Source: Amylostereum areolatum | Taxonomy: Eukaryota > Basidiomycota > Agaricomycetes > Russulales > Stereaceae | Length of the DNA stretch: 64,000 nt | Assembly: GCA_012932865.1 (NCBI GenBank) | Contig: SAXG01000001.1 | Coordinates: forward strand, 2,593,693 to 2,657,692 | Reading direction: 5' to 3' | Shown: piece by piece, positions 30,481-41,102 of the stretch | Layout of the letters: every line of letters begins with the position of its first letter | Numbering within the stretch: position 1 is the first letter of the stretch | Made by a program: the position numbers and the translations under genes | Notes under the pieces: generated by a model | What the model saw: the letters and a program-made list of their open reading frames with translations, nothing else | Told to the model about the DNA's origin: nothing | Database searches by the model: none

Positions 30481-30483
30481 TCC
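30474..30483 (-). promoter_or_regulatory. -1 frameshift site GGATTTT abutting the gag TGA of element B
   Basis: Coding strand reads CAG GAT TTT TGA, giving G GAT TTT, a heptamer known to work in plant RNA viruses. A -1 slip leads into FLKRPP and the protease. Same geometry as elements A and E. Confidence 0.75.
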
Positions 30484-32090
30484 TGCGATTCCAGGATGTC
30501 CTTCAACAGCGCTACTGCCTGCTCCTTGCCTTCCGCGTCCAGATCCTTCAGCTGGCGAGTGATCGCCGCGATGGTTTTGGATGGGTCGGGAGCTGCTTTC
30601 GCAGTGGACGGAGCCGTGTTCGTCGGCAGGGGAGGGGCCTTGGACCCAGTCTCTACTGCGCCCACCCGTCGCGCGCTCGAGTCGCGGTTGGGGCAGTCGC
30701 GAGAGACGTGACCGGCTTGTCGACACATGAAGCACTTGCCTTCACGCATCATCTTTGCACGCTCGTCGTCCGTCAGCTTTGCAGGGCGGGTCGAGGTGTT
30801 GGTGAAGGCGCCGACTCGGCGCGACGAGGAGTCATTGGCCGAACCGTTCGAGGTGAGCGCGACAGCCCCCTTGGACTGACTGCTCTTCCTCTCCGGGTTC
30901 TCCTCGAGCCATTGGTGGTTGATGCGGCGGGCGCGCTCCTTCCACTCCGCGAGGTTGGTGGGGAATGGGTACGACCGGGCCACCTGTTTGCCGAGTTCTC
31001 GCTGCAGTCCTTTCTTGAAGAAGTGGATCAGCGCTTCCTCGTCGTACTCCGTCATAGTTGCCAGCAGTTCAAACTCGGTGATGAAGTCAGTGACGTCCCG
31101 AGTAGTCATCGTGAGCTCGTTGATCTTACGCTGGGCCTCCATTTTTGGTTCGATGGGTACGAAGTCCCGACCAAACCTGTCCGAAAGCTCCTTGTAGGTG
31201 CTGTAGTGGAGCTTTGGGGGTGTTTCGCCGGAGTCCTCAGCTTCTTCCTTCTTGTCCTCGTCGGCAAAGAGCTCCATGCGACGGTGCGTGGCCCAGGCTT
31301 TCGCCGTGTCGTCCTCCATCAGGCTGAGGAGGAGCATCATCTTGGCGTCATCTGTGGCATAAACATCCTTGTTAACGCGCAGGAACATGCGGAGCTCGAG
31401 GGAGAACCGGAGGGTGTCGCGTCTATCGCCTTTGAATGGCTTTGGCTTGGGGCCGATTTCCCGCTTGGAGACGGCAGGTTTGGATTCGGCGTCGGACGTC
31501 TTGTCGAAGGGGAGGGGGACGGTGAGGGATTGGGCGAGTTCTTGATCAAGGCGGCGTAGGGTTTCTCGTCGGCGTTCTTCTGCTTCTTCAACTTCGTCCT
31601 CAACTTGTTTTGCGACAAGGAAGTCGGCGGGGGTGAGGAATTGCTGGTTATGATGCCACGACCAGTGATCTTGGACGGGACTGAACGAAGTGGGCTGCCA
31701 CTCAACTACTGATCGTCCTGGGGTTCCGTTCTTGTTCCGTCTATAGGCGTACCACTTCCCAGTTGTGTCGTTGTGGTTGATCCCTTCTGGGACTTCGATT
31801 ACAGTACGTCGACGGGGTGGGGGCGAGTTGGTCGGAGGGGGGTTCAGGAAGCGCTGTAGAACGTCCGCAGCGGTGGCAAAATCCGATTCTTCGATGTAGG
31901 GTTGTTCGTCGCGGTCGTCGAAGTACCAGTCTCGACGTTGCCGGTTTGGTTCGTCGTGCAGCCAACGTACGGATTCCTTAGTCTGCTGCGAAGTGAGGAT
32001 ATAGTATTCTTCGGGACAGTAGTCTCGAAAAACGCCTGGGGGAAGGTTCGGAGTGGGGGGACAAGGGGCTGTGGAGGACGTGATGATGGT
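30474..32090 (-). CDS. gag: Gag of element B, read after the ORF0 stop
   Basis: Open frame directly downstream of ORF0's TAG (32091-32093), ending at TGA 30474. I translated 32090-31389 codon by codon: there is no ATG and no stop for 234 codons. The first ATG (31388) lies inside the capsid domain (KPKPFKGDRRDTLRFSLELR-MFLRVNKD), so starting there would truncate the capsid. The upstream part includes a WYFDDRDEQPYIEESDFATAAD segment matching the corresponding part of element A. A CX2CX4HX4C knuckle (CFMCRQAGHVSRDC) lies near 30700-30740. The frame is intact even though pol is not. Confidence 0.85.
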   Translation of the reverse strand, partial: TIITSSTAPCPPTPNLPPGVFRDYCPEEYYILTSQQTKESVRWLHDEPNRQRRDWYFDDRDEQPYIEESDFATAADVLQRFLNPPPTNSPPPRRRTVIEVPEGINHNDTTGKWYAYRRNKNGTPGRSVVEWQPTSFSPVQDHWSWHHNQQFLTPADFLVAKQVEDEVEEAEERRRETLRRLDQELAQSLTVPLPFDKTSDAESKPAVSKREIGPKPKPFKGDRRDTLRFSLELRMFLRVNKDVYATDDAKMMLLLSLMEDDTAKAWATHRRMELFADEDKKEEAEDSGETPPKLHYSTYKELSDRFGRDFVPIEPKMEAQRKINELTMTTRDVTDFITEFELLATMTEYDEEALIHFFKKGLQRELGKQVARSYPFPTNLAEWKERARRINHQWLEENPERKSSQSKGAVALTSNGSANDSSSRRVGAFTNTSTRPAKLTDDERAKMMREGKCFMCRQAGHVSRDCPNRDSSARRVGAVETGSKAPPLPTNTAPSTAKAAPDPSKTIAAITRQLKDLDAEGKEQAVALLKDILESQDF

Positions 32091-32624
32091 CTAGAAGAAG
32101 TCCGCCGCGATGGGGCGACGGCCGAGGAGTTTCTTAGTGAGGTAGCCGGCTTTTACTGCCTGGCGGATCTTATGTTCGTGGTGGCGGCGACGAAGGGTCT
32201 TACCCTTGATGGTGGGACGGAGGACTGGTGGCGGGGTGGATTCGGGGGTCCGACGGTTAAACTGGGAGACGGAGGTGAAACTGGTTTGGAGGATCGGGTT
32301 GGGGGCGTCTTGGATGAGGTATGTGTGGTAGGTGGGGGCGTGGAGGGTGAATTCAAGGCGTTCGAGATCTACGTTGATGCACGTAGTGATCCGGACGTAT
32401 AGGGCGAGGACGACAGTACCGTGATCCTTGTGCCACCTCCACTCGAAGATGCGGAAGTTGAGGCCGTGCGCGGTCCAGGGATCTTTCTTGCAGAGGTTCT
32501 GTACGGGGACAAGGCAGTTGACGGTGACGGCGTCGGACCAAGGGTAGGGGAGTGGTGCGTCGTCGCGGGGGGTGATCGGCTTTCCGTTGAACGGGAGGAA
32601 GACCGGTGCGTTCGGGAGGTCCAT
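32091..32624 (-). CDS. ORF0 of element B: small pre-gag protein
   Basis: 177 codons from ATG 32624 to TAG 32091-32093. It has CKKDPWTAHGLNFRIFEWRW and a later hydrophobic/Tyr stretch (LEFTLHAPTYHTYL), comparable in order to element A ORF0. The C-terminus is basic (KGKTLRRRHHEHKIRQAVK), suggesting nucleic-acid contact. Gag follows in the same frame. No VIDLT motif. Function unknown. Confidence 0.65.
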   Translation of the reverse strand: MDLPNAPVFLPFNGKPITPRDDAPLPYPWSDAVTVNCLVPVQNLCKKDPWTAHGLNFRIFEWRWHKDHGTVVLALYVRITTCINVDLERLEFTLHAPTYHTYLIQDAPNPILQTSFTSVSQFNRRTPESTPPPVLRPTIKGKTLRRRHHEHKIRQAVKAGYLTKKLLGRRPIAADFF

Positions 32625-32694
32625 GGTGGGAGTTTTTAACGTCGTAGAGACGGCAGAGGTAGATGGAGAGAGGGGTGCGAGGTAGGCGTAGGGG

Positions 32695-32882
32695 TAGACT
32701 GTCCAGGTGTCAGAAACACAGTTTATGAGACCGATGAACCGCCTAAGTCGCGACGATGGGAGGAGCGAGAAGAAAATAGATTCGAGAGTGCCGGGGTCTA
32801 GGGTAGTGCAACGTGCGCTACAGTACCGTATGACGAGATGGACAGTCTAGGGAAAAGGGAAGAGAAACACTGTCCTTATATA
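32695..32882 (-). promoter_or_regulatory. TATA box and Tf1-like self-primer/primer-binding pair of element B
   Basis: TATATAAGG begins at 32882 (minus). Thirty-three bases downstream, 32849-32839 reads TAGACTGTCCA. Its perfect 11-nt complement, TGGACAGTCTA, lies at 32705-32695, two bases after the LTR. TATA spacing, duplex length and 2-nt gap parallel element A with unrelated sequence. Confidence 0.8.
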
Positions 32883-33127
32883 CAAGTGGGAACGATGGTG
32901 CGATGCGATGCGATAGTGGTGCGAGCGGGGGGAACAATAGGAAAGGAGTCATGGGGCGGAGGACGAAGGTCCGGAGCAGTGATGTCCTAGATAAGGATGC
33001 GGAACCCCACTCGGAAGTCCGGGCAGTGACGTCATTGAAGCACGTGATGCAAGAGAAAGTCATGTGCCGTGACACGTCGCGTGTACGAGGTCTGCAAACG
33101 AAGAGAGAAATGGAGCGATCCGTGACA
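32708..33127 (-). repeat. 5' LTR of element B
   Basis: 420 bp pairing with 9299-9718, flanked by the CAGAA duplication at 33128-33132. It contains the promoter described separately. Confidence 0.95.
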
Positions 33128-33132
33128 CAGAA

Positions 33133-33325
33133 GAATATATGAGCGAGTATTTGGGGGCAAACGCAGTAGCGCATCAGCCGGGCGAAAAACGGTACATGAA
33201 TACATGAACCAGAGGTTTAATATGTCGGAAGATACATAGGCTGCGGGGTCAGGACCATCTGGATGAAGTGTGTATACAATGCCTGAACAAGTCGTGCAAA
33301 GCGTGGTGAAAGTCGAGTAAGGTTC
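33133..33325 (-). pseudogene. Helitron-type protein, upstream fragment
   Basis: The only in-frame ATG is at 33205. The frame from there (MYSCTVFRPADALLRLPPN) continues across the CAGAA site into 9298-8875. Open frame extends upstream to the D-left insertion at 33326. Whether translation starts at 33205 or in an upstream exon is unclear. The sequence that originally lay upstream is now at 41711 and below, on the other strand, because of the inversion described in the findings. Confidence 0.55.
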
Positions 33326-33339
33326 AGCACAGGTAGTCT

Positions 33340-33575
33340 GCTTTTCTCCGCGACGCACTTGTCGAGTGAAAGGGGGAGCTCGCTGATTGGCTGGCTAAGC
33401 AACCTTATCGGGGCAGTGCAATGGCTTGCTTTACGCGCCAGAATACCTTAATATCGAGCTATGTATATTTAGAAACAATATTATTTGCGTAAGATCAACA
33501 TTCAACGTGCTCGCGATTGCACTGTCTCCTTCACCCACGGCGATCCTCTGCAACCCTTCCCATTCTATCGCTACC
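33340..33575 (+). other. 5' flank of the DUF6589 gene in D-left
   Basis: About 240 bp between the terminus and ATG 33576. The frame before the ATG is open but reads like untranslated leader. A CT-rich leader precedes the ATG. No clear TATA box at the expected distance, though an AT-rich run lies near 33465-33490. Confidence 0.4.
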
Positions 33576-36500
33576 ATGGCACGAAAGGCCGTCAACAAAA
33601 ACAGTAAGCGTGCTCTTCAAGGACGACAGAAGCGGATGGACGACTGTTTGGCGCAGATCAAACGAAAAAAACTTCACGCTCTTCGAGTTCCTCGAAGAAC
33701 TCCTCCTCCCATGCAGAAAGGACGACCCTAGGCGATCCAAAATACGCACATCGATGCTCCGTTCCCTTCTCGCTGGCCGCAAGAACAGTCCGTCTCGGAT
33801 CGGGAGGATTGCGGACCTCATATACGATCACCCATACAGCAAACCTCGCCGCACCCGGACCTCCACCAATCGCTCAGCTGCCGATGCCTCCCGTCGCAAT
33901 CATCGACTCATGGCCCGTTGGCGCCTTCTCGACTGGGCAATCGGGAAGGTCGAAGGCGTTCTCAGCGGAGAGGCTGCCGACTTGACGTCGAAGGCCGGCG
34001 GGTTGCACTCGTCGAACACGACAAGCAACTGGGAGGCCGTTCTCGGCTTTTCAATGCGCAATTTCCTCCTGCACATCCAGCAGAAAGCCCCTGTTCTCCT
34101 CCACCTCCTTATTGCTATCGCATTCAAGGATAAAAACTGGCCGCAGCGGGACGCGGGTTCAACTTCCTGGCTACCTTCGTATACCGGTCATTTCTCTGCG
34201 CCGATCTCCTCCGGGACGGGCAACAACCCTCGCGATCCTTTTATGGTGCGCCTATAGCCCGTTTCTCTCCGTTCGTTCTCACTAACATACCTGTATCCAT
34301 AGATGGTCCTCGCTGCCGCTCTCGTTCTGTTGAACGCGCGAAACCGGCGTTTCAACCTCTTTCAGAAAATCGTCGGCATGTGGATGTTTTCGCATACAGC
34401 CCCCCATGGAATGTACGCAGTTCTCGGACGTTTGGGCCTGTCTGTGTCCTATACATCAGTTCTCTCCTTTCTTCAAGTCCTTTCTCGATCCGCGCTCGAC
34501 GAGATGCGCCAGGAGGCCACCCTCCACGCGTTCCTTCTCATATACGATAACATCAATCGTATGTCTCGCTCGTGGAATCCTGAGCTTGGAAAAAAAGACA
34601 CCATCCACAATGGCACCGCTGCAACTATGGTCGAGCTCGAAGACTGTGATGTTCGCAAGGCTTTCAACATCGAAGCTTTGGCGGCAGCAAGACGTGAGGA
34701 GCGCCGTCGAGGGCTGACACTGGCCAAACTCCGTGGGCAAATCAAATGGGACAAGCTGGATGCTGTGATGGCTCTCCACTGCCTCAATATGCTTGTCGAC
34801 GCTGTTCCTTGCCTCACCTCGCACCGCGAAACCATACTCCGACATATCCGTACCACGCACGCCATGCACCGCATGCCCGACGGGCGCAAGACGAAGATAC
34901 ATCCTATGGCCACTTCCGACTACAACGAGGGCAACACAGGCGAGAATGCGAACGTCCTCGATGACCTCCTCCTACGCCAGCTCAACTTGCCAAAAGAAGA
35001 GATTGTGCAGCTTTTGGTTATCGTCGGGGGGGATCAATCCACGGTGGAGAAGCTTCGTACACTGCAAAAGTTCCTTGCCGACTGTCCTCACGGCTACCAA
35101 CGTTATGGGTGGGTGCTACCCTTGATTCAGTTATGGCACATGGGCTGGGCCGACCTTGAGAGGATTCTCGCAACCCACTGGGGCGTTTCGCACAGCGACC
35201 TCACCTCATTTGTCGTGATGAATAACATCTTCGGACGAAAAGTCACCAACTCAAAACGGCCGGATTACTACCCAGCCCAACATCTAGTCTTCGACACGCT
35301 CATGGCCGCGATTATTGATTGTTGGAGGTGTGTATCTACGGGTATTTTCCGAAAGCTTGCACTGACTTCGTCTTCAGAACTCACCTTGGTGTTGACGACC
35401 TCGAGGCATACTTCGCCAGTCATCCGATGACATTCGATGATCTCCTCAAAATGGCTACCGAGATAACCACTCTGTACCTAAAGACGGAGGGCGTTATGCG
35501 GGCTCGGTACGGAAGTGAGACGGGAGCGGAGGATGACTTCAAGGCATTTGACACACAAGCTAACATCCCGACTGAGGCAGACCCATCCGATGCCGCCAAC
35601 GCGCCGACTACCCCCGCTCCTTCATCGAGTGACAAGGGTGGCGATGGTGTACCACCGGGTGAAAGGTCCCCCTTCATTGGTGATCAAGTTCTCGCCAACG
35701 AGATTCTTCGCATGCGTGATAGTATGTGGCACTACGTCTTCCAATGGGCAGTTAGTGATGGAGACATTGGCCATGCAATGAACATTATGGCGGTATGTAA
35801 CCATTGTTTCCTATTACCTTTCTCACCTCGCTCATGGACGCATCAGATCTGGACCTTCACATTTATGGGATGTGGGAAGACCAAGTACACGAACGAGCTG
35901 CTCGAACTGGCGTGCAACTTCCTAATGGAATACTCGCCGGAACTCTGCTTAGCTATCATGAACAACTGGCTATGCAATCTCACTGGTAACGTGGGCTGCC
36001 ACTTCCCCATGGACCTGCTACAAGAAAAGAACATCAAACGTCTCAAGCAGATGTCCCAGCGTCGCGACACATCGTTCGGAGGCGACTTCTTCAAGAATAT
36101 TGTGGCCCTCAACATCCGCGCATTCCTCCTCTCGATTCGATCTATGAAATTGGCCGTCCGACTCGGGGAGAAGAGTGAATCTCATACAGCAAAAAAGTGT
36201 GCGGCAGCCTTGAACGAAGGCAGCAAAAAGATGGCGGCCGCTCAGATCCACAAGTTCTGCGAGGGGCGTAGTGCAGGCCGCCGTGCTCAAGACGACTTTG
36301 GAACCGGGTTTCAAAAGTTCAAGTTGGGTACTCGGATCCAGGACTTTGTCGAGCGAACCATTCGCGATGCCGGGGATCTCCACGGCGCAGACTCTGTAGC
36401 CATTGAGAACGAGGATGCCGACGAGCGTACAGCAGCGGAGAGTTCACCGGGAGTACTGCCCAACATGATCATTGACGGGGTTCTTGTTGCGGCTGATGAC

Positions 36501-36608
36501 TGGGATGACGACAATGATGGTTCGGGGCCAGGTGATGATGAACAGGTCAATATATTTGGTGTAGACACCGTCAACAGCGGAGAATCGTCTTCGAGCGACG
36601 AGGACTAG
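33576..36608 (+). pseudogene. DUF6589-family protein, candidate transposase (D-left copy, frameshifted)
   Basis: Same four exons as the intact copy in D-right: 33576-34245, 34303-35327, 35378-35792, 35847-36608. Here the A-run at 33665-33671 has seven A instead of six, which throws the frame 30 codons after the ATG. The rest of the gene is undamaged. The only other coding change I found is Ile for Val in exon 2 (near 34670). This single homopolymer change could be a genuine null mutation or an assembly error. If real, only D-right supplies the protein. Confidence 0.8.
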
Positions 36609-36697
36609 TACGGGTGGGGAGAGTATGGTAATATCATAACAGATAGAATACTAGAGGGATGGACTATATACATATAAGTAAAGCACATTACATGGGT

Positions 36698-39318
36698 TTA
36701 TTTCCGAGATGTGACGGGGCGCGGACGAGGACGCGGACACGGTTTATTGGCGGGACCAAACATTGGAGCAGGGATTATTGGAAGGTGGGAAAGGGATGAG
36801 TCCGTAGTATTGATCCTCCGAGAGGGCGAAAGAGCCTACCCAAAGATTAACACAAGACCGCATGAGAAGGTTAAAGCACATACCATGATGTTTAGAGCAG
36901 GAGTGTGTCGTGGCGATTTGGCAGGTGGATACTCAAGACTGTCGAGAGCATCCGCAGCCCGTTTTACACCTTGTACTATCTAGACGTCAGTGGGGTACCA
37001 GGGGGACAGAGTGACAGAGTGCGGTACTCACGACTCGGAGCTTGTTCGTCAGTGGGTTCGGGAACAACCAACTTCACCCGCTTGATCTCCGTCAACCCGT
37101 TCTTGAGAAGGTATTCATGGACGTCTTCCTCGTCTTTCCGGGCGCGTTTTGCTGCAGTGTTAGTCCGCTGTTTCCGATTATCTTCTGTACGCCTCTCCTC
37201 CACTCGTCGACGCATCTCCTTGACTAGCGGCTCCACTACCTTCCAAAGCCCACCACCATACAGATCCCACCACTCCCAACCCTGCATACGTTGCGCGAGA
37301 TCGTCGAGGGCTTGAATCTGATGAAAGCGCGCCGTGATCATTGTCTTGATCTCCCCGTCCGAGAGGAAGCACTCATCGTCGATCCAACTGAGTTCAAGTG
37401 GACGCGGTGGTGGTGATGGCAGAAGTGGTGGCTGCAATTGTGAGGCTGAAGGATCTGTAGATGTACGCTTGGATAAAGCAGAGGGGGGCGGTGAAGGGGT
37501 GGAGAGCATGAGACGGGGAATGGCTCGACGCAGCTCCAACTTCACATGTTTGATGTCCCTGGTATTGAGTCGTTTCCATCGACAGCTGTCGTCCGGTGCT
37601 TCGTCAAGCTTTTGCTTGCCCGTTGATTCACGAAGTGGGCACGGCTCCGGTACAGTGTCGCCCGCACACGAGCTGCACTTGCCACAGTTCTCCAAGGTCC
37701 CAGGGTCGCCATAGATGACGTTCATTTGTCGTGAGAGGCAAGTACCACGTGTATGGGCAGCGACAAGGAGGAGGAACAACTTGTCAAGGCCTTTGAAGGT
37801 AGAAGTGGAAGGAGTGTTTGTGGCTTGACTCTGAGAACCAACCTTCGACTTCGTGTTCCCACGAAGACGAGATTGATCACGCGTCTTGCTGCTATCTTCC
37901 TCGTCGACATCCATCTTGTCCTCTCTATTCTCTGAGTCGGATCCAGAATGTCTGTGCCGTTCAGTGGCCAGCATCTCCACATCCCCCCCCACATGCTCTT
38001 CGGAACGCAAGGGTAACATCCGCGGGTCTGGCGTCTCTTGCAGTGCGTACTCCCGAGCTGTTTCGACCACGGCTTTTTTGACATAGACATACGCTTTGCC
38101 CCGTCCTGGAATGTTGCGAACATTCCGTCCCATCCGTTGCTTGGACGCCGCGGCACTTGTTCCTGTTGGAAACTCGATGGTTTCACGTACATCTGGAGGG
38201 TCCACGCCAACGTCCAGAATGGCTGTCGTTACGAAGATGGATGTGTCGCGATCGGGTTCCATACGGAAAAGCGACTCCAGGCCTTCTTTTTTGCATTCCG
38301 GACAGCAGACGGAGTGTAGGTGACGGATGAGGATTCGGGCTTGCGGCTGAAGACAAGTGGGGAGCAATGACCGGAGGTAGGCGGTAACACGGTGCCCAAG
38401 CTCGATAGTCGGACAGTAGATCAGACGTTTGGGTATGTCCATCGCATTCATCATACTTGCAGGTACTAACCAATCAAGGTCTCTGAATATGCTGCTGGTG
38501 AACGTGTACATCACATAGCGGAAGATGATGTCAATGTTCGTCCGCCGCATGTCTCGTTTGTCGAAGCGAAACCTCCCTTCGTCAAATCCAAGGTTCTCGC
38601 AGATGCGCCTGGTTTGTGCGCCTGGTTCTACACTTGCGGATAATGCAACCAAGGTGAGATTCGGGACCAGTGAATGGATGGTTTTGATTTCCCTGTAGAG
38701 CGGTCGGAATTCGGATCCCCACTGGTCGGAAAGATGAGCTTCATCCACAGTGAGTACACGCCATCGTGAACAAAAAAGCTCGTTCTTGATCAGCTCTTTG
38801 AACCTCTCTGTTTGTAGGGACTCCGGTGCTAGGGTTACGACCTGGTATCGACACTCCTTAACCTCTTGCCATAGGTCGCGACTGGCCAAAGAGGCCGCTG
38901 CAAGTGTATCGCCGTTGATGACCAGTGATTTCACACCCTTTCGGTCGGTGTTCATTGCCTGCCAGGAATAGTATGAGTGGTGTTGACATTCCTAAAGGCT
39001 TGTTCGTACCAAGCTTCGCTCGAGAAAGTTGGTTGGCTCGATAACAATGGTGACCATCTCCTTTTGCACGATGGCTGGCACATATATCAAGGCTGACTTT
39101 CCATCCCCTGTCGCAGTGATACAGAATACATTCTGACCATTCAGGATGCATGCAGAATTGTAGAGCTGGAATTCTCGAAGGGGAAAATCTATATGCGGTG
39201 CGACGGCAGCCTTGATTTTTTCGAGGCCTTCAGGAGATGTCCAGTCGAAGGTTCGAGCATTATTTCTAGCAGACATTAGTATGATCCATAGAATAAATAA
39301 AAAGAGTGTGTTTTGCAT
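36698..39318 (-). CDS. RecQ-type DNA helicase (D-left copy)
   Basis: Exons 39318-39010, 38958-37032, 36975-36884 and 36835-36698 encode 821 residues. SF2 motifs: Walker A TATGDGKS (69-75), DEAH (175-178) within VDEAHLSDQW, motif III LSAS (~210), motif V TTAILDVGVD (347-356) and motif VI QRMGRNVR (377-384). A RecQ zinc-binding-like cluster (CLSRQMNVIYGD...CGKCSSC) follows near 490-520. The C-terminus is Ser/Pro-rich, then charged. No HRDC domain. One substitution (PPPRPLEL versus PPLRPLEL) distinguishes it from D-right. RecQ enzymes unwind DNA 3'-5'; a role in transposition is inference from linkage. Confidence 0.85.
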
Positions 39319-39595
39319 GTATGTGCTCTTGCTCTATTGATTGTGCACCGTTGATGTTGAGGTCGGCGTCAACTGGCACTTAGTGAAACTGACATGTCCT
39401 CTTATCGGTTATTGGGATTAAAAAACTATTCTGCACATGATCTGCCGAGGTCCGGCAACAGGCACTAATCACGCTCCCTTGGACACTCGATAACAACGCC
39501 CGTAATGGAAGCAGACGCCAGATAAGAGGATCCTGAACTTGAGAAGTGTTGACGAATTATCTCGTCTGCCTCTGGGAGACTACCCGCATCACGTA

Positions 39596-40679
39596 CAGCT
39601 GTTTCCGAAAAGCTTGGAATCCGCGTCTCGCGCCCGCGAAAAATATGAAAAATACCGAAAACCCTGGAAATACTAGAAACTACGTAGACAGTCTGAACGC
39701 ATACATACAGCATGCCTACAATAGCGATGATGGTCAAGGAGGGTATATATGCATGATTGAACCATCTTTAGGTGACGAGGGAAGGATTATCCGGGATTAT
39801 CGAGCGCGGCGGTCATGCTCGAGTCCACAACCACGACCTGACCACGACATCCTGTTTCCCTCGTCAAACCTCGACTTCTTCCCGCTTTTCCCCTCCACAA
39901 TCCTTTTTGACGACACTGGTCCTGTGCCTATACTTTTAGATTGATCCGTGGTCCGCTGAAGCAACTGCCCGTCGTCGTCTTTCCCCGGCCACCTCGAGGG
40001 TCGATGCATCCTCAACGCTCAACAGACAACACATTTAGACTGTCGGTGTCTCGAACATTACGCGGCACAGAACCCCAAGTGCCCATCCTTGAAGGCGAAC
40101 ATCTGATCTGCAAGCATTGTTTGGCTAGCGGGGGAGTGGGTGTGCAGGATGATGGGGAGTGGCTATCGGTGCGCACTTACCTTCTGTACACACTCCCAAT
40201 GTATCCTTCCTTCTACGCTATCCCAATGGTGAATGCCCTGTCTCGTCCGGGAATACCATGTTCGTACGACGTTCACTTTCCCGTGCGTGAATCCCCGGAC
40301 CCCAATGCCAGCCGATGCCCTGCACACTTCTCCGCCCCTCCCTGCTCTAAGTGTCCTCTTTTCCGTGAGCAATGTCACCCTTGGTATTCCAACCCACACC
40401 ATGACCATTCCATTCCCGGAAATCTACGTCGAGGACGTTGTCAGCCACGTTGCGCTGTCCGTTACCCGATGAATACTGTCACCAGAAACAACGGCGCCGC
40501 CGCTCGTTGACTACACACCGTCTCACATATGACTTCCGGCATACTTCACCCAGTTGTACCGTACTTTTATGTGAGCTAGCGGGGCTGAGACGGAGCTGTA
40601 TGTATTTTAAGGATTTGGGGGGTTTTTCATATTTTTCGCGAGCGCGAATCGCGGATTCCAAGCTTTTCGGAAACAGCTG
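39596..40679. mobile_element. Mariner-like non-autonomous element with ~57-bp terminal inverted repeats
   Basis: Arms at 39596-39652 and 40623-40679 are inverted copies with about three to four mismatches. Both start CAGCTGTTTCCG and are flanked by TA (39594-39595, 40680-40681), the target duplication of Tc1/mariner/pogo elements. The 1,084-bp unit encodes no transposase I recognise, so it would depend on one in trans. Confidence 0.65.
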
Positions 40680-41102
40680 TACAAAGAGGATCCTGCAGGT
40701 GCGATGACTGGAAGCCTGCCGCTGGTTGCGTCCAAGGATTCGACGTTTGCCATTCAGAATGGGGGTTGATGCCAGTGGCAGGCCGGCAGGCCGTCCGTCG
40801 AGAGATGAGGAGACCTGGTGACTATATGCCGTACACAAGAAGTACTTGGAAGTACTGGCTGTGCTGCAATTCCTGGTCTCGAAGAGAACAGGCTTTGACT
40901 TGAGGCTCTCCTTCCCGATATGGTATCATCGCCCAAAACGACAGTGTCGTTTTTTTCCCCCTTCCTCTTTCGTTTCTCTCGGCTCCTCCGGACCGCTCGT
41001 CATTCACAGCCGTCGCTCATCTCTTTCTTTGCCTGCCGTTTCCCTTCATCTGCTCATCTCGCGGGCCCCCTTTTTCCTGCTCACCCTCCGCGCATCATTT
41101 CT

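Larger units (their letters stand above)
9299..33127 (-). mobile_element. Element B: chromodomain Ty3/gypsy retrotransposon, defective, hosting nested element C
   Basis: Two 420-bp LTRs (9299-9718 and 32708-33127) with matching 5-bp target duplications CAGAA (9294-9298, 33128-33132). Transcription is leftward. The order is 5' LTR, self-primer site, ORF0, gag, PR-RT-RH, integrase, then element C inserted in the integrase C-terminus, then the integrase tail, chromodomain and 3' LTR. The LTRs differ at about 7-8 of 420 positions by eye, so it is older than A and C. Pol is dead: a one-base loss near 29490, an RNase H deletion near 28350, and the C insertion. Confidence 0.95.
33334..39582 (+). mobile_element. 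D-left: 6.25-kb DUF6589 + RecQ-helicase transposon
   Basis: Termini TAGTCT...AGACTA. 6,249 bp, one base longer than the inverted copy D-right. By eye only four substitutions and one homopolymer difference separate the copies. Gene pair is convergent: DUF6589 rightward, helicase leftward, with stops 89 bp apart. The 8-bp flanks are AGCACAGG (33326-33333) and CCCGCATC (39583-39590). These do not match each other but reappear, exchanged, around D-right. Short inverted termini plus 8-bp duplications fit a DDE DNA transposon of hAT/KDZ-like behaviour. Confidence 0.8.

Noticed and set aside
33334..39582. Calling D a known KDZ element
   Set aside because: The 8-bp duplications fit, but the CxC modules and KDZ transposase landmarks I know are absent; the large protein is DUF6589-like.
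39941..40510. A 190-codon ORF in the inverted spacer with a CKHC motif
   Set aside because: It lies inside the mariner-like unit, several competing frames are open, and no family signal or splice pattern supports it.
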